From contig DATJWY010000254.1 in NCBI GenBank assembly GCA_035500775.1, positions 1 through 6,335 on the forward strand: a DNA stretch of 6,335 nucleotides. The letters are read 5' to 3'. Source of the stretch: DATJWY01 sp035500775 (lineage in GTDB: Bacteria; Pseudomonadota; Alphaproteobacteria; Acetobacterales; Acetobacteraceae). Both the position numbers and the translations under genes were made by a program. Below the pieces are notes generated by a model. It worked only from the letters and a program-made list of their open reading frames with translations. It was not told where the DNA came from and made no database searches. Each line of letters begins with the position of its first letter. The stretch's first letter is position 1. This document shows positions 1 to 4,294 of this stretch, piece after piece.

Positions 1-13
1 GCCCCAGCGGGGT

Positions 14-30
14 GCGGGGCGGAGCCCCGC
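14..30. repeat. GC-rich hairpin, GGGGC-N3-GCCCC family
   Basis: A perfect 7-bp inverted repeat, GCGGGGC / GCCCCGC, encloses the three-base loop GGA. It lies upstream of the oxidoreductase gene and may mark the 3' end of a gene outside the window. No T-run follows, so it is not a textbook intrinsic terminator. The same GGGGC-N3-GCCCC core recurs at 1601, 2241, 2518, 4872 and 6284. The short CCCC/GGGG pairing at 2-12 may belong to the same element. Confidence 0.5.
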
Positions 31-76
31 GGTTTCGCCCGCAAGGGGCACATTCCCTCACGACCAGGATCGGACC

Positions 77-1381
77 ATGCCGAAGCCCCCGTCCGTCGCC
101 TGCGGCCAGAGCCTGCCGCCGAGCCTCTATGCCGACACCGCCCCGCCGGCCCCGCCGACGCCGCCGCTCGCCGGGGATGTCCGCGCCGATGTCGCCATCA
201 TCGGCGGCGGCTTCACGGGCCTGTCCGCCGCCCTGCATCTCGCCGAGGCCGGGGCGAAACCGGTCGTGCTGGAAGCGAACGCGCCCGGCTGGGGGGCTTC
301 CGGCCGCAATGGCGGGCAGGTCAATCCGGGGCTGAAGCCGCCGCCGGATGAGGTGGAGCGCGATTTCGGCCCGGAGCTGGGCGGGCGGATGGTCGCGGTT
401 TCCTGTGGCGCGCCGGATTTCGTCTTCGGCCTGATCCGCCGTCTCGGCATTGACTGCGCGGCGCGGCAGGGAGGCACGCTGCGCGCCGCCATCCATCCGC
501 GCGACGAACGGGGGCTCGCCGGCCTCGCGGCGCAGCAGCAGGCGCGCGGCATGCCGGTCGAGTTGCTGGACGCGGCGCGGATGGCGCGGGAAACCGGCAC
601 CAGCCGTTACCGCGCCGCCTTGCTGGATCCGCGCGGCGGACAATTGCATCCGCTCGCCTATGTGCGCGGCCTCGCCGCGGCGGCGCTGGCCGCCGGAGCG
701 GCGGTGCATGGCGGCACCCCGGCGTTGCGCGCCCGGCGCGAGGGCGGCGACTGGCTGGTGGAAACGCCCGGCGGCCGCGTGCGGGCGGCGCGGCTGATCC
801 TCGCCACCAACGGCTATACGGGCGATCTCTGGCCCGGTCTGCGGCGAACCGTGGTGCCGGCTTACAGCGCCATCGTCGCGACCGAGGCATTGTCGCCGGC
901 CTTACTCGACGGCCTGCTCCGGCCGGGGCGGGTGCTGTATGAGCTGGGCGAGATCACCACCTATTACCGGGTCGATGCCGAGGGGCGGCTGCTGATGGGC
1001 GGCCGCAGCCAGTCGCACGATGCCGGCGGCGTGGAGAGTTTCCGCTTCCTCACGCGCTATGCCACGCGCCTGTGGCCGGCCCTGCGCGGCGTCGGCTGGA
1101 CGCATGGCTGGAACGGCCAGGTGGCGATCACCGAGGATCATTATCCGCATCTGCACGCCCCGGCGCCGGGGGTGCTGGCCTGCCTCGGCTATAACGGGCG
1201 CGGCGTGGCCATGGGCAGCGTCATGGGGCGGGAGCTGGCGCGGCTGTCGCTCGGGATGGACCCGGCCGAGGCGGCGCTGCCGGTCACGCCGATCCGGCCG
1301 TTCCGCCTGCATCGCTTCTGGCGCGCCGGCGTCGCGACGCATCTCCTTTATGGCCGGATGCGGGACTGGCTCGGCCTTTGA
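77..1381 (+). CDS. FAD-dependent oxidoreductase, DAO family (PuuB/OrdL-like)
   Basis: This 434-aa flavoenzyme of the D-amino-acid-oxidase superfamily probably oxidises an amine or amino acid in the cytoplasm; the substrate cannot be read from the sequence. The N-terminal stretch SLYADTAPPAPP before the Rossmann fold is typical of gamma-glutamylputrescine oxidase-like proteins. The dinucleotide-binding motif GGGFTG is at residues 43-48 and the acidic residue ending strand 2 is Glu66. The flavin-contacting motif GASGRNGGQ is at 73-81, and the C-terminal FAD motif GYNGRG is at about 371-376. Length is normal for the family (about 430) and no signal peptide is seen. The ATG at 77 has AGGA at 66-69, seven bases upstream. 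The gene stands alone: no glutamylputrescine synthetase, aldehyde dehydrogenase or transporter gene adjoins it here, so a puu pathway role is unproven. It resembles the glycine oxidase ThiO only at superfamily level, and the GWGASGRNGGQ signature favours PuuB/OrdL. Confidence 0.88.
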   Translation: MPKPPSVACGQSLPPSLYADTAPPAPPTPPLAGDVRADVAIIGGGFTGLSAALHLAEAGAKPVVLEANAPGWGASGRNGGQVNPGLKPPPDEVERDFGPELGGRMVAVSCGAPDFVFGLIRRLGIDCAARQGGTLRAAIHPRDERGLAGLAAQQQARGMPVELLDAARMARETGTSRYRAALLDPRGGQLHPLAYVRGLAAAALAAGAAVHGGTPALRARREGGDWLVETPGGRVRAARLILATNGYTGDLWPGLRRTVVPAYSAIVATEALSPALLDGLLRPGRVLYELGEITTYYRVDAEGRLLMGGRSQSHDAGGVESFRFLTRYATRLWPALRGVGWTHGWNGQVAITEDHYPHLHAPAPGVLACLGYNGRGVAMGSVMGRELARLSLGMDPAEAALPVTPIRPFRLHRFWRAGVATHLLYGRMRDWLGL

Positions 1382-1582
1382 TGCCGGTTTCGGCCGGCTT
1401 GCAGGGCAGGGGCGTCGCCGGAGGGGCGCCCTGGTCCACGGCAAAAATTCGCCCAAACCGATAGAAAGCGCGGCGCAGAAAAAACTAAATACGCTATTTT
1501 ATCCGGCTTTTATACGATTTCCGGCTGCCGCGGTGATTTAAGGCGTGCTTCTTGGCCTGATATTGCCTATATGGTGCCGCAA

Positions 1583-1613
1583 CGGCCGAACTTTTCGGCC
1601 GGGGCGACGCCCC
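1583..1613 (+). terminator. Tandem hairpins upstream of csp
   Basis: CGGCCGAA (1583-1590) pairs perfectly with TTCGGCCG (1594-1601) around a three-base loop. The adjoining GGGGC (1601-1605) pairs with GCCCC (1609-1613) around GAC, sharing base 1601. The second hairpin is followed by GATTTCT, a weak T-rich tail. They could end transcription from upstream, act inside a long csp leader, or form one member of the dispersed GGGGC-N3-GCCCC family. The terminator label is tentative. Confidence 0.35.
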
Positions 1614-1615
1614 GA

Positions 1616-1644
1616 TTTCTGCTGCGCTGCCGCGCGACTCTAAT
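1616..1644 (+). promoter_or_regulatory. Possible csp promoter
   Basis: TCTAAT at 1639-1644 matches the sigma70 -10 consensus at five of six positions. Seventeen bases upstream is TTTCTG (1616-1621), a poor -35 that matches only the first two positions. Initiation near 1651 would give a leader of about 65 bases. The AT-rich zone further upstream is an alternative, which would give a longer leader containing the tandem hairpins. Confidence 0.25.
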
Positions 1645-1715
1645 CAAGCCCCTCAACCGAAAAGTAAGAGCGCTTCGCGAAGTCGCGGGGCGTGGACCGT
1701 TCCGGAGTTACAAGA

Positions 1716-1922
1716 ATGTCTACTGGTACTGTTAAGTGGTTCAACGCCCAGAAGGGCTTCGGCTTCATCCAGCCGAATGACGGTTCGAAGGACGTGTTCG
1801 TCCATATTTCGGCGGTCGAGCGCGCCGGTCTCGCGACCCTGAATGAGGGTCAGACGGTCAGCTACGACCTGGAGCAGGGTCGGCAGGGCAAGATCTCGGC
1901 CGGCAATCTGAAGGTCGGCTGA
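1716..1922 (+). CDS. Cold-shock domain protein, CspA family
   Basis: This 68-aa single-domain cold-shock protein binds single-stranded RNA and DNA; family members act as RNA chaperones and antiterminators. It starts MSTGTVKWFNAQKGFGFIQP. RNP1 (KGFGFI) is at residues 13-18 and RNP2 (VFVHIS) at 27-32, with the expected aromatics Trp8, Phe15, Phe17, Phe28 and His30. The length is the family norm, and the protein ends with the usual closing strand GKISAGNLKVG. The ATG at 1716 is preferred over an in-frame GTG at 1692 because GGAG at 1704-1707 is correctly spaced and all relatives begin at this Met. Codons include less GC-biased choices (ACT, GTT) than neighbouring genes, as is common for highly expressed genes. 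Many alphaproteobacteria carry several csp paralogues, so cold induction of this copy is not certain. A hairpin begins six bases after its stop codon. Confidence 0.96.
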   Translation: MSTGTVKWFNAQKGFGFIQPNDGSKDVFVHISAVERAGLATLNEGQTVSYDLEQGRQGKISAGNLKVG

Positions 1923-1927
1923 GCACG

Positions 1928-1957
1928 ATCGGTTCGGGTGGAAACATCCGGGCCGAT
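1928..1957 (+). repeat. GAAA-tetraloop hairpin H1, copy 1 of a pair
   Basis: ATCGGTTCGGGTG (1928-1940) pairs over all 13 positions with CATCCGGGCCGAT (1945-1957), including three G-U pairs, and the loop is GAAA. It starts six bases after the csp stop codon, and no T-run follows. The core 1931-1954 matches 2099-2122 at 20 of 24 positions. It is therefore more like a structured RNA motif or 3'-end stabiliser than an intrinsic terminator. Confidence 0.6.
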
Positions 1958-2030
1958 ACAAGTGCTCGCGAAGACGAAGATCCAGGGCCTGATCGGCGCT
2001 TTTACCGGCATCGATCAGGCTTCAGGGCGA

Positions 2031-2062
2031 CATCAGACGGGCTGGAAACGGTCTGGTTGATG
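2031..2062 (+). other. GAAA-tetraloop hairpin H3
   Basis: CATCAGACGGGCTG (2031-2044) pairs with CGGTCTGGTTGATG (2049-2062) at 13 of 14 positions. One A-G mismatch lies at 2037/2056, four pairs are G-U, and the loop is GAAA closed by G-C. Loop and closing pair match H1 and H4, but the stem sequence is different. Confidence 0.5.
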
Positions 2063-2096
2063 GGATGGCCCGCCTGATCAAGGACCTGGAGCGAAC

Positions 2097-2124
2097 CCGG
2101 TCCGGGCGGAAACGCCCGGGCCGG
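2097..2124 (+). repeat. GAAA-tetraloop hairpin H4, copy 2 of a pair
   Basis: CCGGTCCGGGCG (2097-2108) pairs with CGCCCGGGCCGG (2113-2124) over 12 positions with a single G-U, capped by GAAA. Compared with H1, a U-A pair becomes C-G and two G-U pairs become G-C. All four substitutions in the shared 24-base core keep the stem paired. Confidence 0.6.
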
Positions 2125-2272
2125 CGTTGGCGTTCACAGGGACTAGGGGCCAGGGCGGTCTCGCCGCGCATGGTCGCGGTGAAGGCGCCCTGGGTCGGCT
2201 TCGTCCGTCAGGCCGGGTTCGGTCTGGCGGATGGCGTCCGGGGGCGCTGCCCCATCGCCGGAGGGAGAACCC

Positions 2273-2467
2273 ATGCGGCAACATAAGTTCGCGGTCGGTG
2301 ACCGCGTCGCCTTCATGCCGAACAAGGCTGACCCGAATGTGCGGCCGGGCATCTATACGATCGTCCGCGCGATGCCGATGACGTCGGTTGGCTGCCAGTA
2401 TCGGGTCAAGAACGAGATGGACAAGCACGAGCGCGTGATCGACGAAGCGCAGCTCCGCGCCACCTGA
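2273..2467 (+). CDS. Small protein of unknown function, possible SH3-like fold
   Basis: I do not recognise a named family for this 64-aa protein. It begins MRQHKFAVGDRVAF, runs through PGIYTIVRAMP and ends YRVKNEMDKHERVIDEAQLR. The order GDRV, then PGxYxIV, then QYRVK, then ERVIDE suggests a small beta-barrel of SH3/KOW type with a short C-terminal helix. This is inference from pattern, not a domain hit. It has one Cys (residue 41), no signal peptide, no membrane segment and no zinc motif. The ATG at 2273 is chosen over the in-frame ATG at 2231 because GGAGGGAG lies at 2260-2267 and the extra residues look like translated non-coding sequence. Coding character is good: the strong ribosome binding site, the balanced composition and the clean stop before a hairpin all support it. 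It follows csp in the same direction after 350 structured bases, so it may share that transcript. Confidence 0.82.
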   Translation: MRQHKFAVGDRVAFMPNKADPNVRPGIYTIVRAMPMTSVGCQYRVKNEMDKHERVIDEAQLRAT

Positions 2468-2512
2468 GACCGGCGGCCCCGTCGGTGCGAAGGCACGCCT
2501 GCGCGTGACGGG

Positions 2513-2535
2513 GGCCAGGGGCAACGCCCCTGGCC
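2513..2535. terminator. Bidirectional hairpin between convergent genes
   Basis: GGCCAGGGGC (2513-2522) and GCCCCTGGCC (2526-2535) form a perfect 10-bp stem with the three-base loop AAC. It sits between the stop of the 64-aa gene (+) and the stop of thiG (-), which is where a shared terminator belongs. On the + strand it is followed by TTT, a short tail; on the minus strand no U-run follows, so termination there would be atypical. The same stem core recurs after accC at 6281-6299. A further 7-bp pairing, CCCCGTC (2477-2483) with GACGGGG (2507-2513), adjoins it. Confidence 0.65.
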
Positions 2536-2537
2536 TT

Positions 2538-3368
2538 TCAGCGGATCAGCCCGGTGAGCGGGCTCGACGGGTCCGCGCCCATGCGTCGCGGCATGCGCCC
2601 GGCCAGATGGGCGAGTCGCCCGGCCTCCACCGCCGCCTTCATCGCCCGCGCCATGCGCACCGGGTCGCGCGCATGCGCGATCGCGGAATTGAGCAGCACG
2701 GCGTCGCAGCCGATCTCCATGGCGATCGCCGCGTCCGAGGCGGTGCCGACCCCGGCATCCACCAGCACCGGCACCTGGGCCTGTTCCTTCAGGATCGAGA
2801 TCATCGCCGGGTTCTGTAGCCCGAGCCCGGAGCCGATCGGCGCGCCGAGAGGCATGATCGCGACGCAGCCCAGTCCTTCCAGACGCTTCGCCGCGACCGG
2901 GTCGTCGGCGCAATAAACCATCACCTCGAACCCGTCCCGGATCAGGGCCGCGGCGGCGTCCAGCGTCGCCGCCATGTCCGGGTAGAGATACGGGGGCGGG
3001 CCGAGCACCTCCAGCTTGACCAGGTTCCAGTCGCCGGCCTCGCGGGCGAGGCGCAGCGTGCGCACCGCGTCCTCCGCCGTGTGGCAGCCGGCGGTGTTGG
3101 GCAGGTAGGTGTAGCGCCGCGGATCGACGTAATCCTGCAGCATCGGCGCGCCCGGATCGGAAAGATTCACCCGCCGCACCGCGACGGTGACGATCTCGGC
3201 GCCGGACGCCTCGATCGCGGCGGCGGTTTCCGCCAGGTCGCGGTATTTGCCGGTGCCGACGATCAGGCGCGAGCGGAAGCGCCGGCCGGCGAGCAGCCAG
3301 CTGTCGTCATCCGCCGGGAGAGCGGTCCCGGCCAGGGGGGGCGTGGTTGGGGCGGTGGTCTCGGTCAT
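2538..3368 (-). CDS. thiG: Thiazole synthase ThiG
   Basis: ThiG condenses 1-deoxy-D-xylulose 5-phosphate, dehydroglycine (iminoglycine) and sulfur from ThiS thiocarboxylate into the thiazole phosphate carboxylate of thiamine, in the cytoplasm. The protein has 276 aa, slightly longer than the usual 255-265 because of a Thr/Pro/Ala-rich N-terminal tail of about 20 residues. The TIM-barrel family signatures are intact. FRSRLIVGTGKY is at 31-42 and PNTAGCHTAEDAVRTLRLAR at 90-109. The Schiff-base lysine is Lys118 in VKLEVLG, the phosphate-binding loop LGAPIGSGLG is at 174-183, and VDAGVGTASDAA is at 203-214. The ATG at 3368 has GGAGG ten bases upstream, inside the end of thiS, and lies six bases after the thiS stop, so translation is probably coupled. 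The gene belongs to the riboswitch-controlled thi transcript. No thiE follows; the convergent 64-aa gene does. Confidence 0.97.
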   Translation of the reverse strand: MTETTAPTTPPLAGTALPADDDSWLLAGRRFRSRLIVGTGKYRDLAETAAAIEASGAEIVTVAVRRVNLSDPGAPMLQDYVDPRRYTYLPNTAGCHTAEDAVRTLRLAREAGDWNLVKLEVLGPPPYLYPDMAATLDAAAALIRDGFEVMVYCADDPVAAKRLEGLGCVAIMPLGAPIGSGLGLQNPAMISILKEQAQVPVLVDAGVGTASDAAIAMEIGCDAVLLNSAIAHARDPVRMARAMKAAVEAGRLAHLAGRMPRRMGADPSSPLTGLIR

Positions 3369-3374
3369 GGGGGG

Positions 3375-3602
3375 TCAGCCTCCGCCGATGAAGTGCACGA
3401 TTTCCAGCCGGTCACCGTCGGCGAGCCAGGTCGTCGCGTGTTGCGAGCGCGGCACGATCTCGCCGTTCCGCTCCACCGCGATCTTGGCGAGCGGCAGGCC
3501 GAGCTGGCCGATCAGGCCGGCCACGGTGAGCGGGGCGGGCAGAGCGCGGCTTTCCCCGTTCAGGGTGAGGCCGATGCGTGCGTGCGGCGAATCGTCTGGC
3601 AT
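3375..3602 (-). CDS. thiS: Sulfur carrier protein ThiS
   Basis: ThiS is a ubiquitin-fold sulfur carrier. ThiF adenylates its C-terminal glycine, which becomes the thiocarboxylate that donates sulfur to ThiG. The 75-aa protein reads LTLNGESRALP early, then TVAGLIGQLGL, then IAVERNGEIVPRS, and ends in VHFIGGG. The terminal Gly-Gly needed for activation is therefore present, and there is no extension beyond it. E. coli ThiS has 66 aa; the extra residues here are N-terminal (MPDDSPHAR). The ATG at 3602 has GGAGGG at 3611-3616, within the TPP riboswitch. The codons of the glycine tail also supply the thiG Shine-Dalgarno sequence. It is the first gene of the thi transcript. ThiF, ThiO, ThiC and ThiE are not encoded in the window and must lie elsewhere if the pathway is complete. 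Confidence 0.95.
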   Translation of the reverse strand: MPDDSPHARIGLTLNGESRALPAPLTVAGLIGQLGLPLAKIAVERNGEIVPRSQHATTWLADGDRLEIVHFIGGG

Positions 3603-3604
3603 GC

Positions 3605-3709
3605 TCCCGTCCCTCCGCCGGCATGATCCGGATCAGGTTCAGGGTCACCGCGCGCCCGGATGCCCCGGACCGGCGGACTCTCAGCCCCCTGCCAGGGCTC
3701 CCCTCGGAA
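3605..3709 (-). promoter_or_regulatory. TPP riboswitch (THI element) controlling thiS-thiG
   Basis: Read on the minus strand, the conserved THI-box blocks appear in order. GAGGGGAGCCC comes first, then GGGCTGAGAG, then a GC-rich variable hairpin of about 30 bases, then ACCCTGAACCTGATCCGG, ATCATGCCGG and finally CGGAGGGA. P1 can form from TTCCG (3709-3705) and CGGGA (3609-3605). P2 forms from AGCCC and GGGCT, and P5 from CCGG on either side of ATCATG. The aptamer ends two bases before the thiS ATG, and the Shine-Dalgarno GGAGGG (3611-3616) is part of its conserved 3' block. No separate terminator or anti-terminator fits in the remaining space. Control is therefore inferred to be translational, with TPP binding hiding the ribosome site directly. 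Confidence 0.95.
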
Positions 3710-3716
3710 AGTGCCG

Positions 3717-3745
3717 ACAGTCTGCCGGCTCCGAGCGCCTGTCAA
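3717..3745 (-). promoter_or_regulatory. Sigma70-like promoter of thiS-thiG
   Basis: On the minus strand a perfect TTGACA (3745-3740) is followed after exactly 17 bases by GACTGT (3722-3717), a weak -10. Transcription would start near 3710, one base before the P1 stem of the TPP riboswitch. This agreement between promoter geometry and the aptamer's 5' edge is the main support; the -10 alone would not convince. Confidence 0.6.
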
Positions 3746-3763
3746 TGCGGCCATGCGACATCA

Positions 3764-3793
3764 GAGGCGGAAAAAATGCATTTCTGCCGCCTC
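3764..3793. promoter_or_regulatory. 30-bp dyad, possible operator upstream of aroQ
   Basis: The outer arms GAGGCGG (3764-3770) and CCGCCTC (3787-3793) are perfectly complementary. The inner palindrome AAATGCATTT (3774-3783) has the same centre, between 3778 and 3779. In total 13 of 15 symmetrical positions match. It lies 45 bases before the aroQ start, in the gap between divergent thiS and aroQ. It could bind a dimeric regulator or form a hairpin in a leader. It does not match the LexA, Fur or CtrA consensus patterns I know. Confidence 0.45.
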
Positions 3794-3798
3794 ACCGC

Positions 3799-3828
3799 TT
3801 GGACGGAAGCGGAGCGCCATGCTACGGC
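3799..3828 (+). promoter_or_regulatory. Possible aroQ promoter, short leader
   Basis: TTGGACG (3799-3805) and GCTACGGC (3821-3828) resemble the Caulobacter-type housekeeping elements TTGACGS and GCTANAWC, although the 15-base spacing is one longer than usual and the second element lacks the A/W positions. Initiation near 3834 would leave only about five bases before the aroQ ATG. That would fit the absence of a Shine-Dalgarno sequence at this start. Confidence 0.25.
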
Positions 3829-3838
3829 CCGCGGCATC

Positions 3839-4294
3839 ATGGCCTTGCCACTCATTGCCGTCCTCAACGGTCCCAACCTCAACATGCTTGGTCTGCGTGA
3901 GCCGGACATATACGGCCGGGCGACGCTCGGCGATGTGGAGCAGCTCTGCGCCGAGACGGCGGAGGCGCTCGACCTCGCGATCGAGTTCCGCCAGACCAAT
4001 CACGAAGGCCAGCTCATCTCCTGGGTGCAGGAGTGCCGGGAGCGGGCGCATGGCATCGTCATCAACCCGGCCGGGTACGGCCACACCTCGGTGGCGCTGC
4101 TGGACGCGCTGCTCTCGGCGGAACTGCCGGTGATCGAGGTGCACATCTCCAATATCCACCGCCGCGAGGCCTTCCGGCACCACACGCTGACATCGTCGGC
4201 GGCGACCGGGGTGATCTGCGGCCTTGGCATCAAGGGCTACGCGCTGGCCCTGACAGCGCTCGCCGAACTGATTCTTGACGAGGACAATCAATGA
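3839..4294 (+). CDS. aroQ: 3-dehydroquinate dehydratase, type II
   Basis: AroQ dehydrates 3-dehydroquinate to 3-dehydroshikimate, step three of the shikimate pathway, as a cytoplasmic dodecamer. The 151-aa length is typical of the type II enzyme. Catalytic and substrate residues are all present. Asn13 is in NGPNLN, Arg20 and Tyr25 in LREPDIYG, and Asn76 in INPAGYGHTS. Glu100 and His102 lie in EVHISNIHRREAFRHHT, with Arg109 and Arg113. These sit one residue later than in the M. tuberculosis enzyme. The ATG at 3839 gives the canonical start MALPLIAVLNGPNLN but has no clear Shine-Dalgarno sequence. An in-frame ATG at 3776 would add 21 unrelated residues, has AGAGG upstream and lies in the centre of the dyad; I consider it less likely. 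The stop overlaps the accB start (ATGA), so aroQ and accB are translationally coupled, as in many alphaproteobacteria. Confidence 0.95.
   Translation: MALPLIAVLNGPNLNMLGLREPDIYGRATLGDVEQLCAETAEALDLAIEFRQTNHEGQLISWVQECRERAHGIVINPAGYGHTSVALLDALLSAELPVIEVHISNIHRREAFRHHTLTSSAATGVICGLGIKGYALALTALAELILDEDNQ

Larger units (their letters stand above)
1382..1715. other. Intergenic region upstream of the cold-shock gene
   Basis: No gene is supported in these 334 bases. A short inverted repeat, GCCGG / CCGGC with a six-base loop (1383-1398), follows the oxidoreductase stop and could be a weak transcript end. Bases from about 1442 to 1575 are clearly AT-richer than the surroundings, with runs such as GAAAAAACTAAATACG and CTTTTATACGATTT; this is usual for a promoter zone, but no single -35/-10 pair stands out there. 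Two tandem hairpins follow at 1583-1613. The base just before the cold-shock gene carries the short palindrome CTTCGCGAAG (1673-1682). Confidence 0.5.
1923..2272 (+). other. Multi-hairpin intergenic region, candidate structured RNA
   Basis: No convincing gene lies in these 350 bases, but on the + strand they fold almost continuously. H1 at 1928-1957 has 13 pairs and a GAAA loop. H2 at 1987-2020 has 9 pairs, GCCTGATCG / CGATCAGGC, around 16 bases. H3 at 2031-2062 has 13 pairs, one A-G mismatch and a GAAA loop. H4 at 2097-2124 has 12 pairs and a GAAA loop. H5 at 2150-2193 is a two-tier rod, with an outer CCAGGGCG / CGCCCTGG and eight inner pairs. H6 at 2201-2234 has 14 pairs around GGGTTC. H7 at 2241-2253 is GGGGC-GCT-GCCCC, seven bases before a strong ribosome binding site. 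H1, H3 and H6 together contain about eleven G-U pairs, which would be A-C mismatches in a minus-strand RNA, so a + strand transcript is implied. It may be the csp 3' UTR, the leader of the 64-aa gene, or a separate small RNA. No known RNA family was recognised. Confidence 0.5.

Noticed and set aside
77..1381. Oxidoreductase as ThiO (glycine oxidase) because thiS-thiG is nearby
   Set aside because: It is on the opposite strand, more than 1 kb away, about 60 residues longer than usual ThiO, and has the GWGASGRNGGQ signature of PuuB/OrdL-type enzymes.
902..1456. Open frame of 184 codons on the minus strand, and similar ones at 321-890 and 127-600
   Set aside because: They mirror the GC-rich oxidoreductase gene, are Arg/Pro/Ala-rich and show no family features; they are typical antisense shadows at high GC.
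1673..1682. Palindrome CTTCGCGAAG before csp as an operator or RNA thermometer
   Set aside because: Ten bases of symmetry in GC-rich DNA is weak evidence, and as RNA only three pairs could form around a four-base loop.
1692..1715. GTG at 1692 as the start of the cold-shock gene
   Set aside because: It would add eight residues not found in the family and place the GGAG ribosome site inside the gene; the ATG at 1716 is well spaced from it.
1928..1957. Hairpin after csp as an intrinsic terminator
   Set aside because: The stem is strong, but it is followed by ACAAGTG with no T-run, and a related hairpin recurs 170 bases downstream; a structural element is more likely.
2065..2286. Open frame of 73 codons in the csp downstream gap
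   Set aside because: No ribosome site, Arg/Gly-rich low-quality translation, overlap with the strong hairpins and with the ribosome site of the 64-aa gene in another frame.
2538..2913. Open frames overlapping thiG in other frames, such as 2353-2913 minus and 2554-2916 plus
   Set aside because: They lie across a gene whose catalytic motifs are intact and have no family resemblance or ribosome sites.
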